Shown here: piece by piece, positions 1-5,853 of the stretch
Numbering within the stretch: the stretch's first letter is position 1
Layout: every line of letters begins with the position of its first letter
Assembly (NCBI GenBank): GCA_963557065.1
Contig: CAUWCT010000102.1
Span: forward strand, 1-6,013
Origin: UMGS1370 sp963557065
GTDB lineage: Bacteria; Bacillota; Clostridia; Lachnospirales; Lachnospiraceae
DNA: 6,013 nt
Direction: 5' to 3'
Notes under the pieces: model-generated
Database searches by the model: none
What the model saw: only the letters and a program-made list of their open reading frames with translations
Told to the model about the DNA's origin: nothing
Translations under genes and position numbers: made by a program

Positions 1-14
1 GACAAACTGGAATA

Positions 15-1703
15 ATGCCGAGAATAAAGTTAATTAATCAGCGTTTCCCTAGATTTACAGGACAGCCAATTGAGTTGGATTGTGGGGAATGGCAGGCAGA
101 CGACATGGGAGTGCGGACAGTTCGGTATGACAATCATTTTACAAAAATCCCCATGCTGGCCTGCAGTCATCCCATTCTCCCTGTGGAGATATTAAAAAAT
201 GTGGACACCGCGACAGAGAGGATTTCCCTGGCCTATTTTAAGGCAGGAGACTGGCAGAAAATTACAGTAGACCGTACTGTTTGTGCCAATGTGAATAAGA
301 TTGTGGATGCACTCAGTCAGTTCGGAATCGAGGTTACCAGTGATAATGCAAGAAATCTGGTGCGGTATATTTCCGATTGTGTAGGAATGAATCCTAAGAC
401 GCTGGAACCGAAACAATCCATTAACCGCCTGGGATGGGTTGGAAGCTCTTTTACCCCGTATGCGGATGGAATCCGGTATGAAGGGGATGTGGATTATGAG
501 GTGATCTTCCGTAATGTGAGAGCAGAAGGAAATTTTCAGATATGGAAAGAACTGTGTACGGATTTACGAAAAAATATCCCTCTGCGCATGATGATGGCAG
601 CCAGCTTTGCTTCTGTACTGCTGGAGCCTTTAAAAGTGCTGCCTTTCGTGCTGCACGTCTGGGGAACAACCGGAACCGGCAAGACGGTAGCGCTTATGGT
701 AGCAATGAGCATATGGGGAAATCCGAAAATGGGTGGACTGGTAAAAACTATGAACATGACCCGAAATGCCATTATGAGGAATGCTGCATTTTTATGCAGT
801 ATTCCGTTTGCAGGAGATGAACTGCAGACCATCAAGGACAAATGGCAGGGGAATTTTGACCAGCTTATTTACCAGATCACAGAAGGAGTAGACCGAGGCA
901 GAGCGAAGGCTTATGGAGGCGTGGAAGATACCAAAACCTGGAAGAACAGCTTTATTTTTACTGGCGAGGAACCGATTACAAAGGTAAATTCCGGCGGCGG
1001 CTCTAAAAATCGCGTAATCGAGATTGCTATTGACGGGAAACTGGTAGAAGACGGCCATCATGTATGCAGCGTGCTCCAAGAAAATTTTGGATTTGCAGGA
1101 AAACGGTTCGTGGAGTATCTGCAGGACGTAGAGATAAGAACGGTGACGGAACGATATAGGGAAATTTTTGACGAGCTGTGTAAGCTAGATACAACCGATA
1201 AACAGGCTATGGCTATGGCCTGCATCTTGCTGGCAGACGAGATTGCGGTAAAGCTGTTTTTTGCGGACGAGGAGGCCTTGCAGGTAGAACAGGTAAAGAA
1301 ATATCTGCAAAGCGCTTATGACGTAGATGTGGCCGAGAGAGCGTATCAGTCAGTGCTTAACTGGGCAGCTAAAAATCCTGTGCGTTTTGAGGATCCGAAA
1401 ACCCCGGATTCCCCAAATAAGGGCGAGGTTTGGGGGAAAATTGATGGAAATATCTTGGTAATAAACCGGGACGTACTACTTGATTTTCTGAATAAAAACG
1501 GATTTGATTATACAGCAGTCAGCAAAAAATGGGCTGAGAGAGGATATCTGAAAAGAAATTCCCAGGGGAAAATGGTTCACCAGACAAAAGTATATGGAAT
1601 TAAGACCAGCTATATAAAGTTTAATCTTCCGCAGGATGATGATGAAACAAATGAAGAAGGGTTTATGCAGGTCAATTTTGAACAGGAAAACCTGCCTTTT
1701 TAG
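15..1703 (+). CDS. DUF927-type phage replication ATPase (primase/helicase-like)
   Basis: A 562-residue protein with a central P-loop ATPase. Walker A is WGTTGTGKT (about residues 216-224), the Walker B-like acidic motif is AGDELQ (266-271), a sensor-1-like segment is NSFIFTGEEP (311-320), and R333 in NRVIEI is a possible arginine finger. This order fits the DUF927 superfamily, found in phage and plasmid replication proteins and thought to act as a DNA helicase, often joined to primase modules. No TOPRIM or primase motif is visible, so a separate primase may be encoded elsewhere. The N-terminal ~200 residues hold the family's conserved lead-in (GQPIELDCGEW, then INRLGWVG). Residues ~465-540 look like a small DNA-binding, winged-helix-like tail; this is inference. 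It lies directly before the repeat-rich putative origin. The ATG has only a weak Shine-Dalgarno (GGA, 3 nt away) and the frame is open to the window edge, so the start is uncertain. Confidence 0.85.
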   Translation: MPRIKLINQRFPRFTGQPIELDCGEWQADDMGVRTVRYDNHFTKIPMLACSHPILPVEILKNVDTATERISLAYFKAGDWQKITVDRTVCANVNKIVDALSQFGIEVTSDNARNLVRYISDCVGMNPKTLEPKQSINRLGWVGSSFTPYADGIRYEGDVDYEVIFRNVRAEGNFQIWKELCTDLRKNIPLRMMMAASFASVLLEPLKVLPFVLHVWGTTGTGKTVALMVAMSIWGNPKMGGLVKTMNMTRNAIMRNAAFLCSIPFAGDELQTIKDKWQGNFDQLIYQITEGVDRGRAKAYGGVEDTKTWKNSFIFTGEEPITKVNSGGGSKNRVIEIAIDGKLVEDGHHVCSVLQENFGFAGKRFVEYLQDVEIRTVTERYREIFDELCKLDTTDKQAMAMACILLADEIAVKLFFADEEALQVEQVKKYLQSAYDVDVAERAYQSVLNWAAKNPVRFEDPKTPDSPNKGEVWGKIDGNILVINRDVLLDFLNKNGFDYTAVSKKWAERGYLKRNSQGKMVHQTKVYGIKTSYIKFNLPQDDDETNEEGFMQVNFEQENLPF

Positions 1704-1745
1704 CCGAAAAAGTCAAAAAAAGTAAGACCGGTAAGACTTTTTCGG
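1704..1745. repeat. Perfect 11-bp inverted repeat after the DUF927 gene
   Basis: CCGAAAAAGTC (1704-1714) and GACTTTTTCGG (1735-1745) are exact reverse complements separated by 20 bp. The left arm begins directly after the stop codon at 1701-1703. It could form an RNA hairpin ending the upstream transcript, but G residues rather than a T-run follow, so a standard intrinsic terminator is not supported. A structural element of the origin is equally possible. Confidence 0.65.
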
Positions 1746-1758
1746 GGGTTGGTAAGAC
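1722..1758 (+). repeat. Iteron cluster 1 (three GTAAGAC, forward)
   Basis: GTAAGAC occurs at 1722-1728, 1731-1737 and 1752-1758. The first two are 9 bp apart start to start and the third is 21 bp further, about two helical turns. The extended unit reads R-GTAAGAC-Y. The second copy overlaps the right arm of the adjacent inverted repeat, and the third sits in the loop of a small GGGGT/ACCCC hairpin (1745-1761). Confidence 0.8.
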
Positions 1759-1796
1759 CCCTCAAACCCGCATGAAATAAGGCTTTTTAGTATATA

Positions 1797-1821
1797 GTCT
1801 TACCTGTCTTACTAGTCTTAC
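1797..1821 (-). repeat. Iteron cluster 2 (three GTCTTAC, reverse)
   Basis: GTCTTAC, the reverse complement of GTAAGAC, occurs at 1797-1803, 1806-1812 and 1815-1821 with exact 9-bp periodicity. It therefore faces cluster 1 head-on, forming a large imperfect inverted repeat centred near 1770. A fourth, degenerate unit (GTCCTAT) may lie at 1833-1839. Confidence 0.8.
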
Positions 1822-1883
1822 CTGTTCCAATAGTCCTATAGGGAAATAAAAAAGATTGTAGAAAATTTAACAATATAGGTTTT

Positions 1884-1911
1884 TTGTGTTAATAAAATAT
1901 AGGGATATACA
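1884..1911 (+). promoter_or_regulatory. Weak candidate promoter for the nuclease/helicase operon
   Basis: TTGTGT (1884-1889), a 16-bp spacer and TATACA (1906-1911) make a plausible sigma-A promoter before the gene at 2037. The -35 departs from consensus and the region is AT-rich, so chance matches are likely. Transcripts from it would cross iteron cluster 3, which could allow replication-protein binding to affect expression. Confidence 0.25.
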
Positions 1912-1923
1912 AGCGGATTTTTG

Positions 1924-2013
1924 GTAAGACAGTAAGACCCATTGATTTTACAAGGGTTTCCGGCCTTTTTTAGGTAAGATTTCGGGTAAGTCACTTCGAA
2001 AAAATGGTAAGAC
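1924..2013 (+). repeat. Iteron cluster 3 (GTAAGAC, forward, partly degenerate)
   Basis: Exact GTAAGAC at 1924-1930, 1932-1938 and 2007-2013, with one-mismatch copies GTAAGAT (1974-1980) and GTAAGTC (1986-1992). The last pair is spaced 21 bp, the same as the wide gap in cluster 1. The copy at 2007 lies just before the nuclease gene, which argues that translation begins downstream at 2037 rather than at the in-frame ATG at 2004. Confidence 0.75.
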
Positions 2014-2036
2014 AACAAAAAATAGGAGATGAGATT

Positions 2037-2522
2037 ATGAGCAATAAAGCAGCAGGCACAAAATTTGAAAAGGAGTTTTCAGAAATCCTTGCCAGTCACT
2101 GGTTCTGGGTGCATTTGTTCCAGGATAATAAAAACGGCCAGCCTTGCGACGTAATCGCCTGCAGAAATGGTAACGCATATCTGTTTGATTGTAAAGATTG
2201 TGAGACAAAATTTTTTATTTTGAGCAGGGTTGAAGAAAACCAGTACAATGCCATGAGGCTGTTTGAAATGACTGGAAACAACAAAGGAATGTTTGCTGTT
2301 CGGTTTCCGGAAGAAACCATTTACCTGATACCTTATGACCGGATGTCAGAGCTGAAGAAGGCGGGATTTAAACGGATAGATGCTACGGTATGTCGGACAC
2401 AGGGAATGAAACTTTCAGAATGGCTGAAAGAACATGATGAAAAAGATGGATGGAGTGAAGAGGATGCAGGTGATTGTAAGCAGCGAGATCAGGGTGAAGG
2501 ATGCACCGAAGAGTTTGTGTGA
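2037..2522 (+). CDS. RecU/Hjc-like Holliday junction resolvase-type endonuclease
   Basis: A 161-residue protein with the PD-(D/E)xK nuclease layout: a leading acidic helix GTKFEKEF (E11/E13), the metal-binding aspartate in GQPCDVIA (D38), and the D-C-K triad at D51/K53 in YLFDCKDC. A conserved helix (EENQYNAM) and a strand matching the RecU/Hjc fold (GMFAVRF, then IYLIPYD) follow. The likely role is cleaving Holliday or branched DNA during phage replication and recombination; a different phage PD-(D/E)xK nuclease is possible. The start at ATG 2037 is set by AGGAG at 2024-2028, 8 nt upstream; an in-frame ATG at 2004 lies among the iterons and lacks a site. The last ~30 residues are acidic, look unconserved, and overlap the next gene by 59 bp. 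Confidence 0.75.
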   Translation: MSNKAAGTKFEKEFSEILASHWFWVHLFQDNKNGQPCDVIACRNGNAYLFDCKDCETKFFILSRVEENQYNAMRLFEMTGNNKGMFAVRFPEETIYLIPYDRMSELKKAGFKRIDATVCRTQGMKLSEWLKEHDEKDGWSEEDAGDCKQRDQGEGCTEEFV

Positions 2523-3846
2523 CTGGTGTTCGGAAAATCTCGTGGTAGAAAATCCGGAATACGTAAACCGAGCTCGTCGGGGATTATGGCTGGGAAAGAC
2601 ACCAAGATATATCTGGCTGTACCGGATAGATGGAGAGGATCTGATACTTCCGACCGGAACGGGAAAAGAGATTGGAAAGTACCTGTCAGAACAGGACCAT
2701 GTAAGTGTCCAACTGGCTGATAACGGGACTTTGAAGTATGAGGGCAACATTCCCTTGTATGAGTATCAAAAACAGGCTGTAGAGGCGATGAGAGGCACGA
2801 GCTGCGGAATCTTGCAGAGCCCATGCGGTTCCGGAAAAACACAGATGGGAATCGCACTTGCAGCCAGCCTTTCCAGAAAGACGTTATGGATAACGCATAC
2901 ACAGGATCTGCTAACCCAGTCCTATGAACGGGCAGCACAGTATTTCCCACAGGAGACACTTGGAATTATTACAGCTGGAAAGGTACGTCTTGGAAGCCAT
3001 ATAACATTTGCTACTGTTCAGACGCTTTGCAAGTTGGATTTAACGACATACAGAGATACCTGGGATGTGATTATCGTGGATGAGTGCCACCGTCTGGCAG
3101 GAACCCCTACTCAGGTAACGATGTTTTATAAGGTTATGAACAACTTGGCAGCAAAATATAAATACGGCCTGAGCGCAACTGTGTATCGTTCAGACGGAAT
3201 GATTAAAAGTACCTTTGCGGTACTGGGGCCAGTTGTTTATCAGGTTCCGGATGAGGCAGTAGCAGAAAAGACTGTGCAGGTCAGAATTTTGCAGCGTGAT
3301 ACAGGTATTAAATTAAACCGCTGCTGTCTGGATACGGATGGAACGTTAGACTATAATCGGCTTTTAAAGTATCTCGCAGAGAGCCAGGAACGAAATAGGT
3401 TGATTGTAAGAGACTTAGTCAATCAAACAGGTCATGCTTGTCTGGTGCTTTCCAGCCGTCTGGCACATTTACATCGAATTATGGATATGCTCCCGGAAGA
3501 ATTACAAGGGAAATCGGTAATGATTGATGGCAGCATGACCAGCAAACGGGCGCGGTTTGAGAGAGAGCAGGCTATAGAAGATATGCGGACTGGAAGAAAA
3601 AATATCCTGTTTGCAACCTTTAGTCTGGCGAAAGAAGGACTGGACATTCCAAGACTGGATCGGCTATTTCTGGCATCTCCGCAAAAAGACTATGCAGTCG
3701 TTACGCAGAGTGTTGGGAGAATTGCAAGAGTATGTGTTGGAAAAACGGACGCTGTCTGTTATGACTACGTAGATGATATCCAGTTTTGTCAGAACCAGTA
3801 TAAGAGGCGGAGGACCCATTACAGAAAGGCTGGGTGTATTTTATGA
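2464..3846 (+). CDS. SF2 DEAD/DEAH-type DNA helicase (XPB/UvsW-like, ResIII fold)
   Basis: A 460-residue superfamily 2 helicase with all main motifs: Q-like YEYQKQAVEA (99-108), Walker A SPCGSGKT (119-126), motif Ia LWITHTQDLL (141-150), motif Ib FATVQTL (182-188), DECH (206-209), SAT (237-239), motif V FSLAKEGLDIP (386-396) and motif VI QSVGRIAR (415-422). The ~95-residue N-terminal domain precedes the core, as in XPB/UvsW-type helicases that remodel forks and recombination intermediates. Pairing with the upstream RecU-like nuclease fits a recombination-repair unit. The start at 2464 is preferred because GGAG at 2452-2455 lies 8 nt upstream; in-frame ATGs at 2434 and 2437 are less well placed. 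The stop overlaps the next start as ATGA. The RNA versus DNA substrate is not shown by sequence; phage context favours DNA. Confidence 0.9.
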   Translation: MQVIVSSEIRVKDAPKSLCDWCSENLVVENPEYVNRARRGLWLGKTPRYIWLYRIDGEDLILPTGTGKEIGKYLSEQDHVSVQLADNGTLKYEGNIPLYEYQKQAVEAMRGTSCGILQSPCGSGKTQMGIALAASLSRKTLWITHTQDLLTQSYERAAQYFPQETLGIITAGKVRLGSHITFATVQTLCKLDLTTYRDTWDVIIVDECHRLAGTPTQVTMFYKVMNNLAAKYKYGLSATVYRSDGMIKSTFAVLGPVVYQVPDEAVAEKTVQVRILQRDTGIKLNRCCLDTDGTLDYNRLLKYLAESQERNRLIVRDLVNQTGHACLVLSSRLAHLHRIMDMLPEELQGKSVMIDGSMTSKRARFEREQAIEDMRTGRKNILFATFSLAKEGLDIPRLDRLFLASPQKDYAVVTQSVGRIARVCVGKTDAVCYDYVDDIQFCQNQYKRRRTHYRKAGCIL

Positions 3847-4064
3847 ATGTTGATGACAAGCAGAAGGCAGCGGAACTGGTCAAGGGCGTATGGTCGGATT
3901 CATACCGGTTTTATTTGAAATATCATGGGCGCCCAATGGAACCAGGAACCTGGCAGGAGGCCACGAGGGATTTTTCAGAGATTATGAGAAAATATGATGG
4001 TGCGTCGGTATGCGGCAGGCTGATGCTGGCAGCCCTTCAGCAGTTAGAGGAGGAATCACGATGA
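3843..4064 (+). CDS. Small conserved-looking phage protein, unknown function
   Basis: A 73-residue soluble protein, mostly predicted helical, with no membrane segment and a single cysteine. I do not recognise a named family. Its ATG overlaps the helicase stop as ATGA (3843-3846), and its own stop overlaps the next ATG in the same way (4061-4064), so it is translationally coupled on both sides, which supports a real gene. The nearest purine-rich site (AAAGG, 3825-3829) is rather far from the ATG, so either coupling drives initiation or the in-frame GTG at 3834 is used, adding three residues. Confidence 0.7.
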   Translation: MNVDDKQKAAELVKGVWSDSYRFYLKYHGRPMEPGTWQEATRDFSEIMRKYDGASVCGRLMLAALQQLEEESR

Positions 4065-4237
4065 TACAGAAGCCAACAAAGATTTACCTTTGCAGCGAGT
4101 GTGGCAAACCCATAGAGGGTGACCATGTATATATCAAAACTAAGAGAGGAACGGAACTGCATATCCATCACGAATGCATTCCGAGAGGACCAAGAAGGGA
4201 GAAAGGACAGAATGAACAGATTAACACAAAAAGATGA
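4061..4237 (+). CDS. Small zinc-finger-like phage protein (CxxC...HxxC)
   Basis: A 58-residue protein with C11-SE-C14 and H36-HE-C39, a spaced CxxC/HxxC set suited to binding one zinc ion, followed by a basic tail (PRGPRREKG). The zinc site and tail suggest nucleic-acid or protein binding, but the exact role is unknown. AGGAGG at 4048-4053 lies 7 nt before the ATG and fixes the start. The ATG overlaps the previous stop as ATGA, and the last 26 bp overlap the next gene. Confidence 0.75.
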   Translation: MIQKPTKIYLCSECGKPIEGDHVYIKTKRGTELHIHHECIPRGPRREKGQNEQINTKR

Positions 4238-4598
4238 TCAGGGAAATTGGAGCTTAAAGGGCGTAGCGTGGGAAAGCCTGTATGAAGGGCAGGTAGTCAC
4301 GAAGGAATTACGAGAACGGCTGTATGGCGCACTCTGGAAGCTGATGGAGTATGAGGATACTGGCCTAACACCGGAAGAGGTGGAGCAGCTGAAAGAGATC
4401 CAGAGATGGATTCCGGTGGAAGAGCGGTTACCAGAAAATGGGACATACCTCTGTACGCTTGATGGGGAATTATGCGGGATTGATGAACCATTTACAGGAA
4501 TGTGCGGAATTGAGAACGGCAAGTGGGACGAAGAGGGATGCGTCATCGCCTGGATGCCGCTTTCGAAGCCGTATCAGGAGAAAGAAAATAAGATTTGA
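4212..4598 (+). CDS. DUF551-containing phage protein
   Basis: A 128-residue protein in two parts. The N-terminal half contains LMEYEDTGLTPEEVEQL (about 44-60), a motif recurrent in small Clostridia phage proteins. The C-terminal half (about 66-121) is a DUF551 domain, from RWIPVEERLPENGTYL to VIAWMPLSKPY. DUF551 is common in phage and prophage accessory regions and has no established biochemical role. The start at 4212 is supported by AAAGGA (4202-4207) and GGGAG just before it, and places the gene in a short overlap with its neighbour. An in-frame ATG at 4119 would run through the coding part of the zinc protein and is rejected. Confidence 0.8.
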   Translation: MNRLTQKDDQGNWSLKGVAWESLYEGQVVTKELRERLYGALWKLMEYEDTGLTPEEVEQLKEIQRWIPVEERLPENGTYLCTLDGELCGIDEPFTGMCGIENGKWDEEGCVIAWMPLSKPYQEKENKI

Positions 4599-4611
4599 GG
4601 GAGGTATCCGA

Positions 4612-4701
4612 GTGATAAAAGTTATTAAGTACGGAAAAAAACGCAGGGCAACATGTGGGAACTGTGGCGCTTTGCTGACATTTAGAGGAGGAACTCAATG
4701 A
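4612..4701 (+). CDS. 29-residue CxxC mini-protein, possibly truncated zinc ribbon
   Basis: GTG start with a strong site (GAGGGAGG, 4597-4604, 7 nt spacing) and a stop that overlaps the next ATG as ATGA. The peptide opens with IKVIKYGKKRRATC and has C15-GN-C18 followed by GALL. That opening resembles longer phage zinc-ribbon proteins that carry a second CxxC further on. Here the frame ends 11 residues after the first pair, so a monomer could not form a full zinc ribbon. It may be a shortened remnant retained for translational coupling, or a peptide that binds metal as a dimer. Its strong start signal argues that it is translated. Confidence 0.55.
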   Translation: MIKVIKYGKKRRATCGNCGALLTFRGGTQ

Positions 4702-4874
4702 AGAACAGTGAAGGCTACCCAGATCCGACAGCAGGAAAGGCCATTAAGAGAGCAGACAGACCACCGGAGAATGTCATACACTTCCGACGAGCCATGAAGC
4801 TGATGTGTACCATCTGTCATGTGCGGGTGCTGGGAAAGATTACGGTAGTAGATGATAAGGGGAGACAGTGGTAA
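4698..4874 (+). CDS. Small phage protein with NSEGYPDPTAG N-terminus and CxxC
   Basis: A 58-residue protein beginning KNSEGYPDPTAGKAIKRA, a start I associate with a recurrent family of hypothetical proteins in Clostridia phages. Residues C37 and C40 form CTIC, and the tail (GKITVVDDKGRQW) looks like a beta hairpin. Function is unknown. AGGAGG at 4686-4691, 6 nt before the ATG, plus the ATGA overlap with the previous gene, set the start. Its TAA overlaps the next ATG by one base (TAATG). No signal peptide or membrane segment is visible. Confidence 0.75.
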   Translation: MKNSEGYPDPTAGKAIKRADRPPENVIHFRRAMKLMCTICHVRVLGKITVVDDKGRQW

Positions 4875-5320
4875 TGAACAGGGCAGAGCGGAGACGGCTG
4901 GAGAAACAGGCACAGAAGGAACCCGTATATACCCTCACCAGAACGCAGTTGGAGATTATCAAGCAGGAGGCGATACTGGCCAAGCGTGAGGAACTTAAGG
5001 CCAGCATAGCTAGGGAAATCGAAAAGAAAATCGATGCCGAATGGGAAGAACGGGAACGGGTATTATCCGGCGAGGCGGACGAAGAGAGGATGCTTAAGGT
5101 GCTGGCGCTTTTAATGTCAGTGCCGGCAAAAGTCCTTTGCGAGAAATTTAAGTGGAAACCGATAACAAATGAGAATGACCGCCGTTCCAGACTCTTACAG
5201 TTTTCCGAGGCAGTTGTAGAAGAGGTCAACCGAATATGTGCGGACGAATCAACGGATATTCGGGCGGTGGCAGAAGAGATTTATCAAAAGTACGGAGTGA
5301 GGTACAAGATATCAGATTGA
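4874..5320 (+). CDS. MNRAERRR-type phage protein, coiled-coil, unknown function
   Basis: A 148-residue protein with the N-terminal signature MNRAERRRLEK, which recurs in hypothetical proteins of Bacillota prophages just before the late-gene activator. Residues ~25-65 are rich in E, K, R and A with heptad-like spacing, suggesting a long helix or coiled coil. The C-terminal half (RLLQFSEAVVEEVNRI, then AVAEEIYQKYGV) looks helical and globular. The role is unknown; regulation or assembly with the neighbouring HTH protein is speculation. The start at 4874 follows GGGGAGA (4859-4865) at a normal distance; the in-frame GTG at 4868 is too close to that site. Confidence 0.8.
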   Translation: MNRAERRRLEKQAQKEPVYTLTRTQLEIIKQEAILAKREELKASIAREIEKKIDAEWEERERVLSGEADEERMLKVLALLMSVPAKVLCEKFKWKPITNENDRRSRLLQFSEAVVEEVNRICADESTDIRAVAEEIYQKYGVRYKISD

Positions 5321-5340
5321 CAACAGGGGAGGTGAGGCCA

Positions 5341-5754
5341 GTGAATATCAGAATTACGAAGAAACTGTTAGACAGTTACCGAAAATTAAAACGGAAAATT
5401 CCAATCTTAGAAGCTGAATTGGCAGAGATGACACAGGGGGATAATGGTTTTGGTAACAGTACAATCTTTGATTATCGTACTGGGGAACCGAGACCTCAGA
5501 GTGTGGTTGGTTTTGACTGGGAATTATATTACGGTAGGATGGATAAGCTGGAGAAAATCAAAGCACAATGTACAGCTGTTGAAAAATGGATTGAAGCCAT
5601 TGAGGATGGTCAGACCAGGTGCGTATTTCGGATGTATTATAAAGATGGCATGACGTGGGAGAAGATAGCAGCTAAGACAGGATACAAAGGGAATCCTGAT
5701 TATCCGAGATTACATATTCGGGATAAATATTTAAAAAAATGTGGAACAAAATAA
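5341..5754 (+). CDS. ArpU/sigma-70 region 4-like phage transcription regulator
   Basis: A 137-residue protein whose C-terminal part (about 92-131) reads as a region-4-like helix-turn-helix: CVFRMYYKDGMTWEKIA, a turn, then YPRLHIRDKYLKK. The N-terminal half is a helical segment (LLDSYRKLKRKIPILEAELAEM) followed by a loop and a second helix near 60-90. Small proteins of this type (ArpU, RinA and DUF1492-like groups) close the early operon of Gram-positive phages and are linked to late-gene activation. I cannot choose between these families without a search. The GTG start at 5341 is fixed by GGAGGTGA (5328-5335), a full match to the 16S anti-SD, 5 nt upstream. The promoter-like repeats directly after its stop are an obvious candidate target. 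Confidence 0.75.
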   Translation: MNIRITKKLLDSYRKLKRKIPILEAELAEMTQGDNGFGNSTIFDYRTGEPRPQSVVGFDWELYYGRMDKLEKIKAQCTAVEKWIEAIEDGQTRCVFRMYYKDGMTWEKIAAKTGYKGNPDYPRLHIRDKYLKKCGTK

Positions 5755-5794
5755 AAAAGTCGTTTTTATCGGAAAAGTCGTGTTATAGTATACT
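5755..5794 (+). promoter_or_regulatory. Candidate activator-dependent (late) promoter
   Basis: Directly after the regulator's stop, AAAAGTCGT occurs twice (5755-5763 and 5773-5781), 18 bp apart. An extended -10 follows: TG at 5781-5782 and TATAGT at 5784-5789, with a second option TATACT at 5789-5794. The expected -35 position has no TTGACA-like hexamer. A good extended -10 with a poor -35 and tandem repeats in its place is the usual look of an activator-dependent promoter. That the adjacent ArpU-like protein is the activator is inferred from position. Confidence 0.45.
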
Positions 5795-5853
5795 AGAAAC
5801 CAAAGGCGGACAGGCCATTGACTTTCCCTCCTATTTTCACAGTATTACCCTAG

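Larger units (their letters stand above)
1704..2036. other. Putative phage replication origin region (non-coding, iteron-bearing)
   Basis: This 333-bp gap is the only long non-coding stretch inside the replication module. It is clearly more AT-rich than the flanking genes and contains nine exact and two one-mismatch copies of GTAAGAC on either strand, a perfect 11-bp inverted repeat, the palindrome CCTATAGG (1835-1842), and a strongly AT-rich core at about 1843-1910. Iterons next to an AT-rich unwinding element and a replication ATPase gene are the classic layout of phage and plasmid origins. I see no credible gene here: short frames on either strand lack ribosome binding sites and run through the repeats. 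An alternative is a multi-site operator controlling the downstream operon. Confidence 0.6.

Noticed and set aside
1722..2013. CRISPR-like repeat array
   Set aside because: Repeats are only 7-9 bp, change orientation and have no uniform spacers; they fit iterons or operators.
1836..2018. 60-residue reading frame on the minus strand in the non-coding region
   Set aside because: It lacks a ribosome binding site, has low-complexity AT-driven composition and runs through the iterons.
2004..2036. Longer nuclease start at ATG 2004
   Set aside because: There is no ribosome binding site before it, it overlaps an iteron, and AGGAG at 2024-2028 clearly serves ATG 2037.
2489..2959. 156-residue minus-strand frame opposite the helicase gene
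   Set aside because: It is antisense to a helicase with all conserved motifs and shows no family features of its own.
4238..4546. 102-residue minus-strand frame opposite the DUF551 gene
   Set aside because: It is serine/proline-rich, as expected from the complement of an acidic gene, and has no start signal.
5332..5340. Alternative GTG start for the ArpU-like protein at 5332
   Set aside because: That codon lies inside the Shine-Dalgarno sequence itself; the GTG at 5341 has correct spacing.
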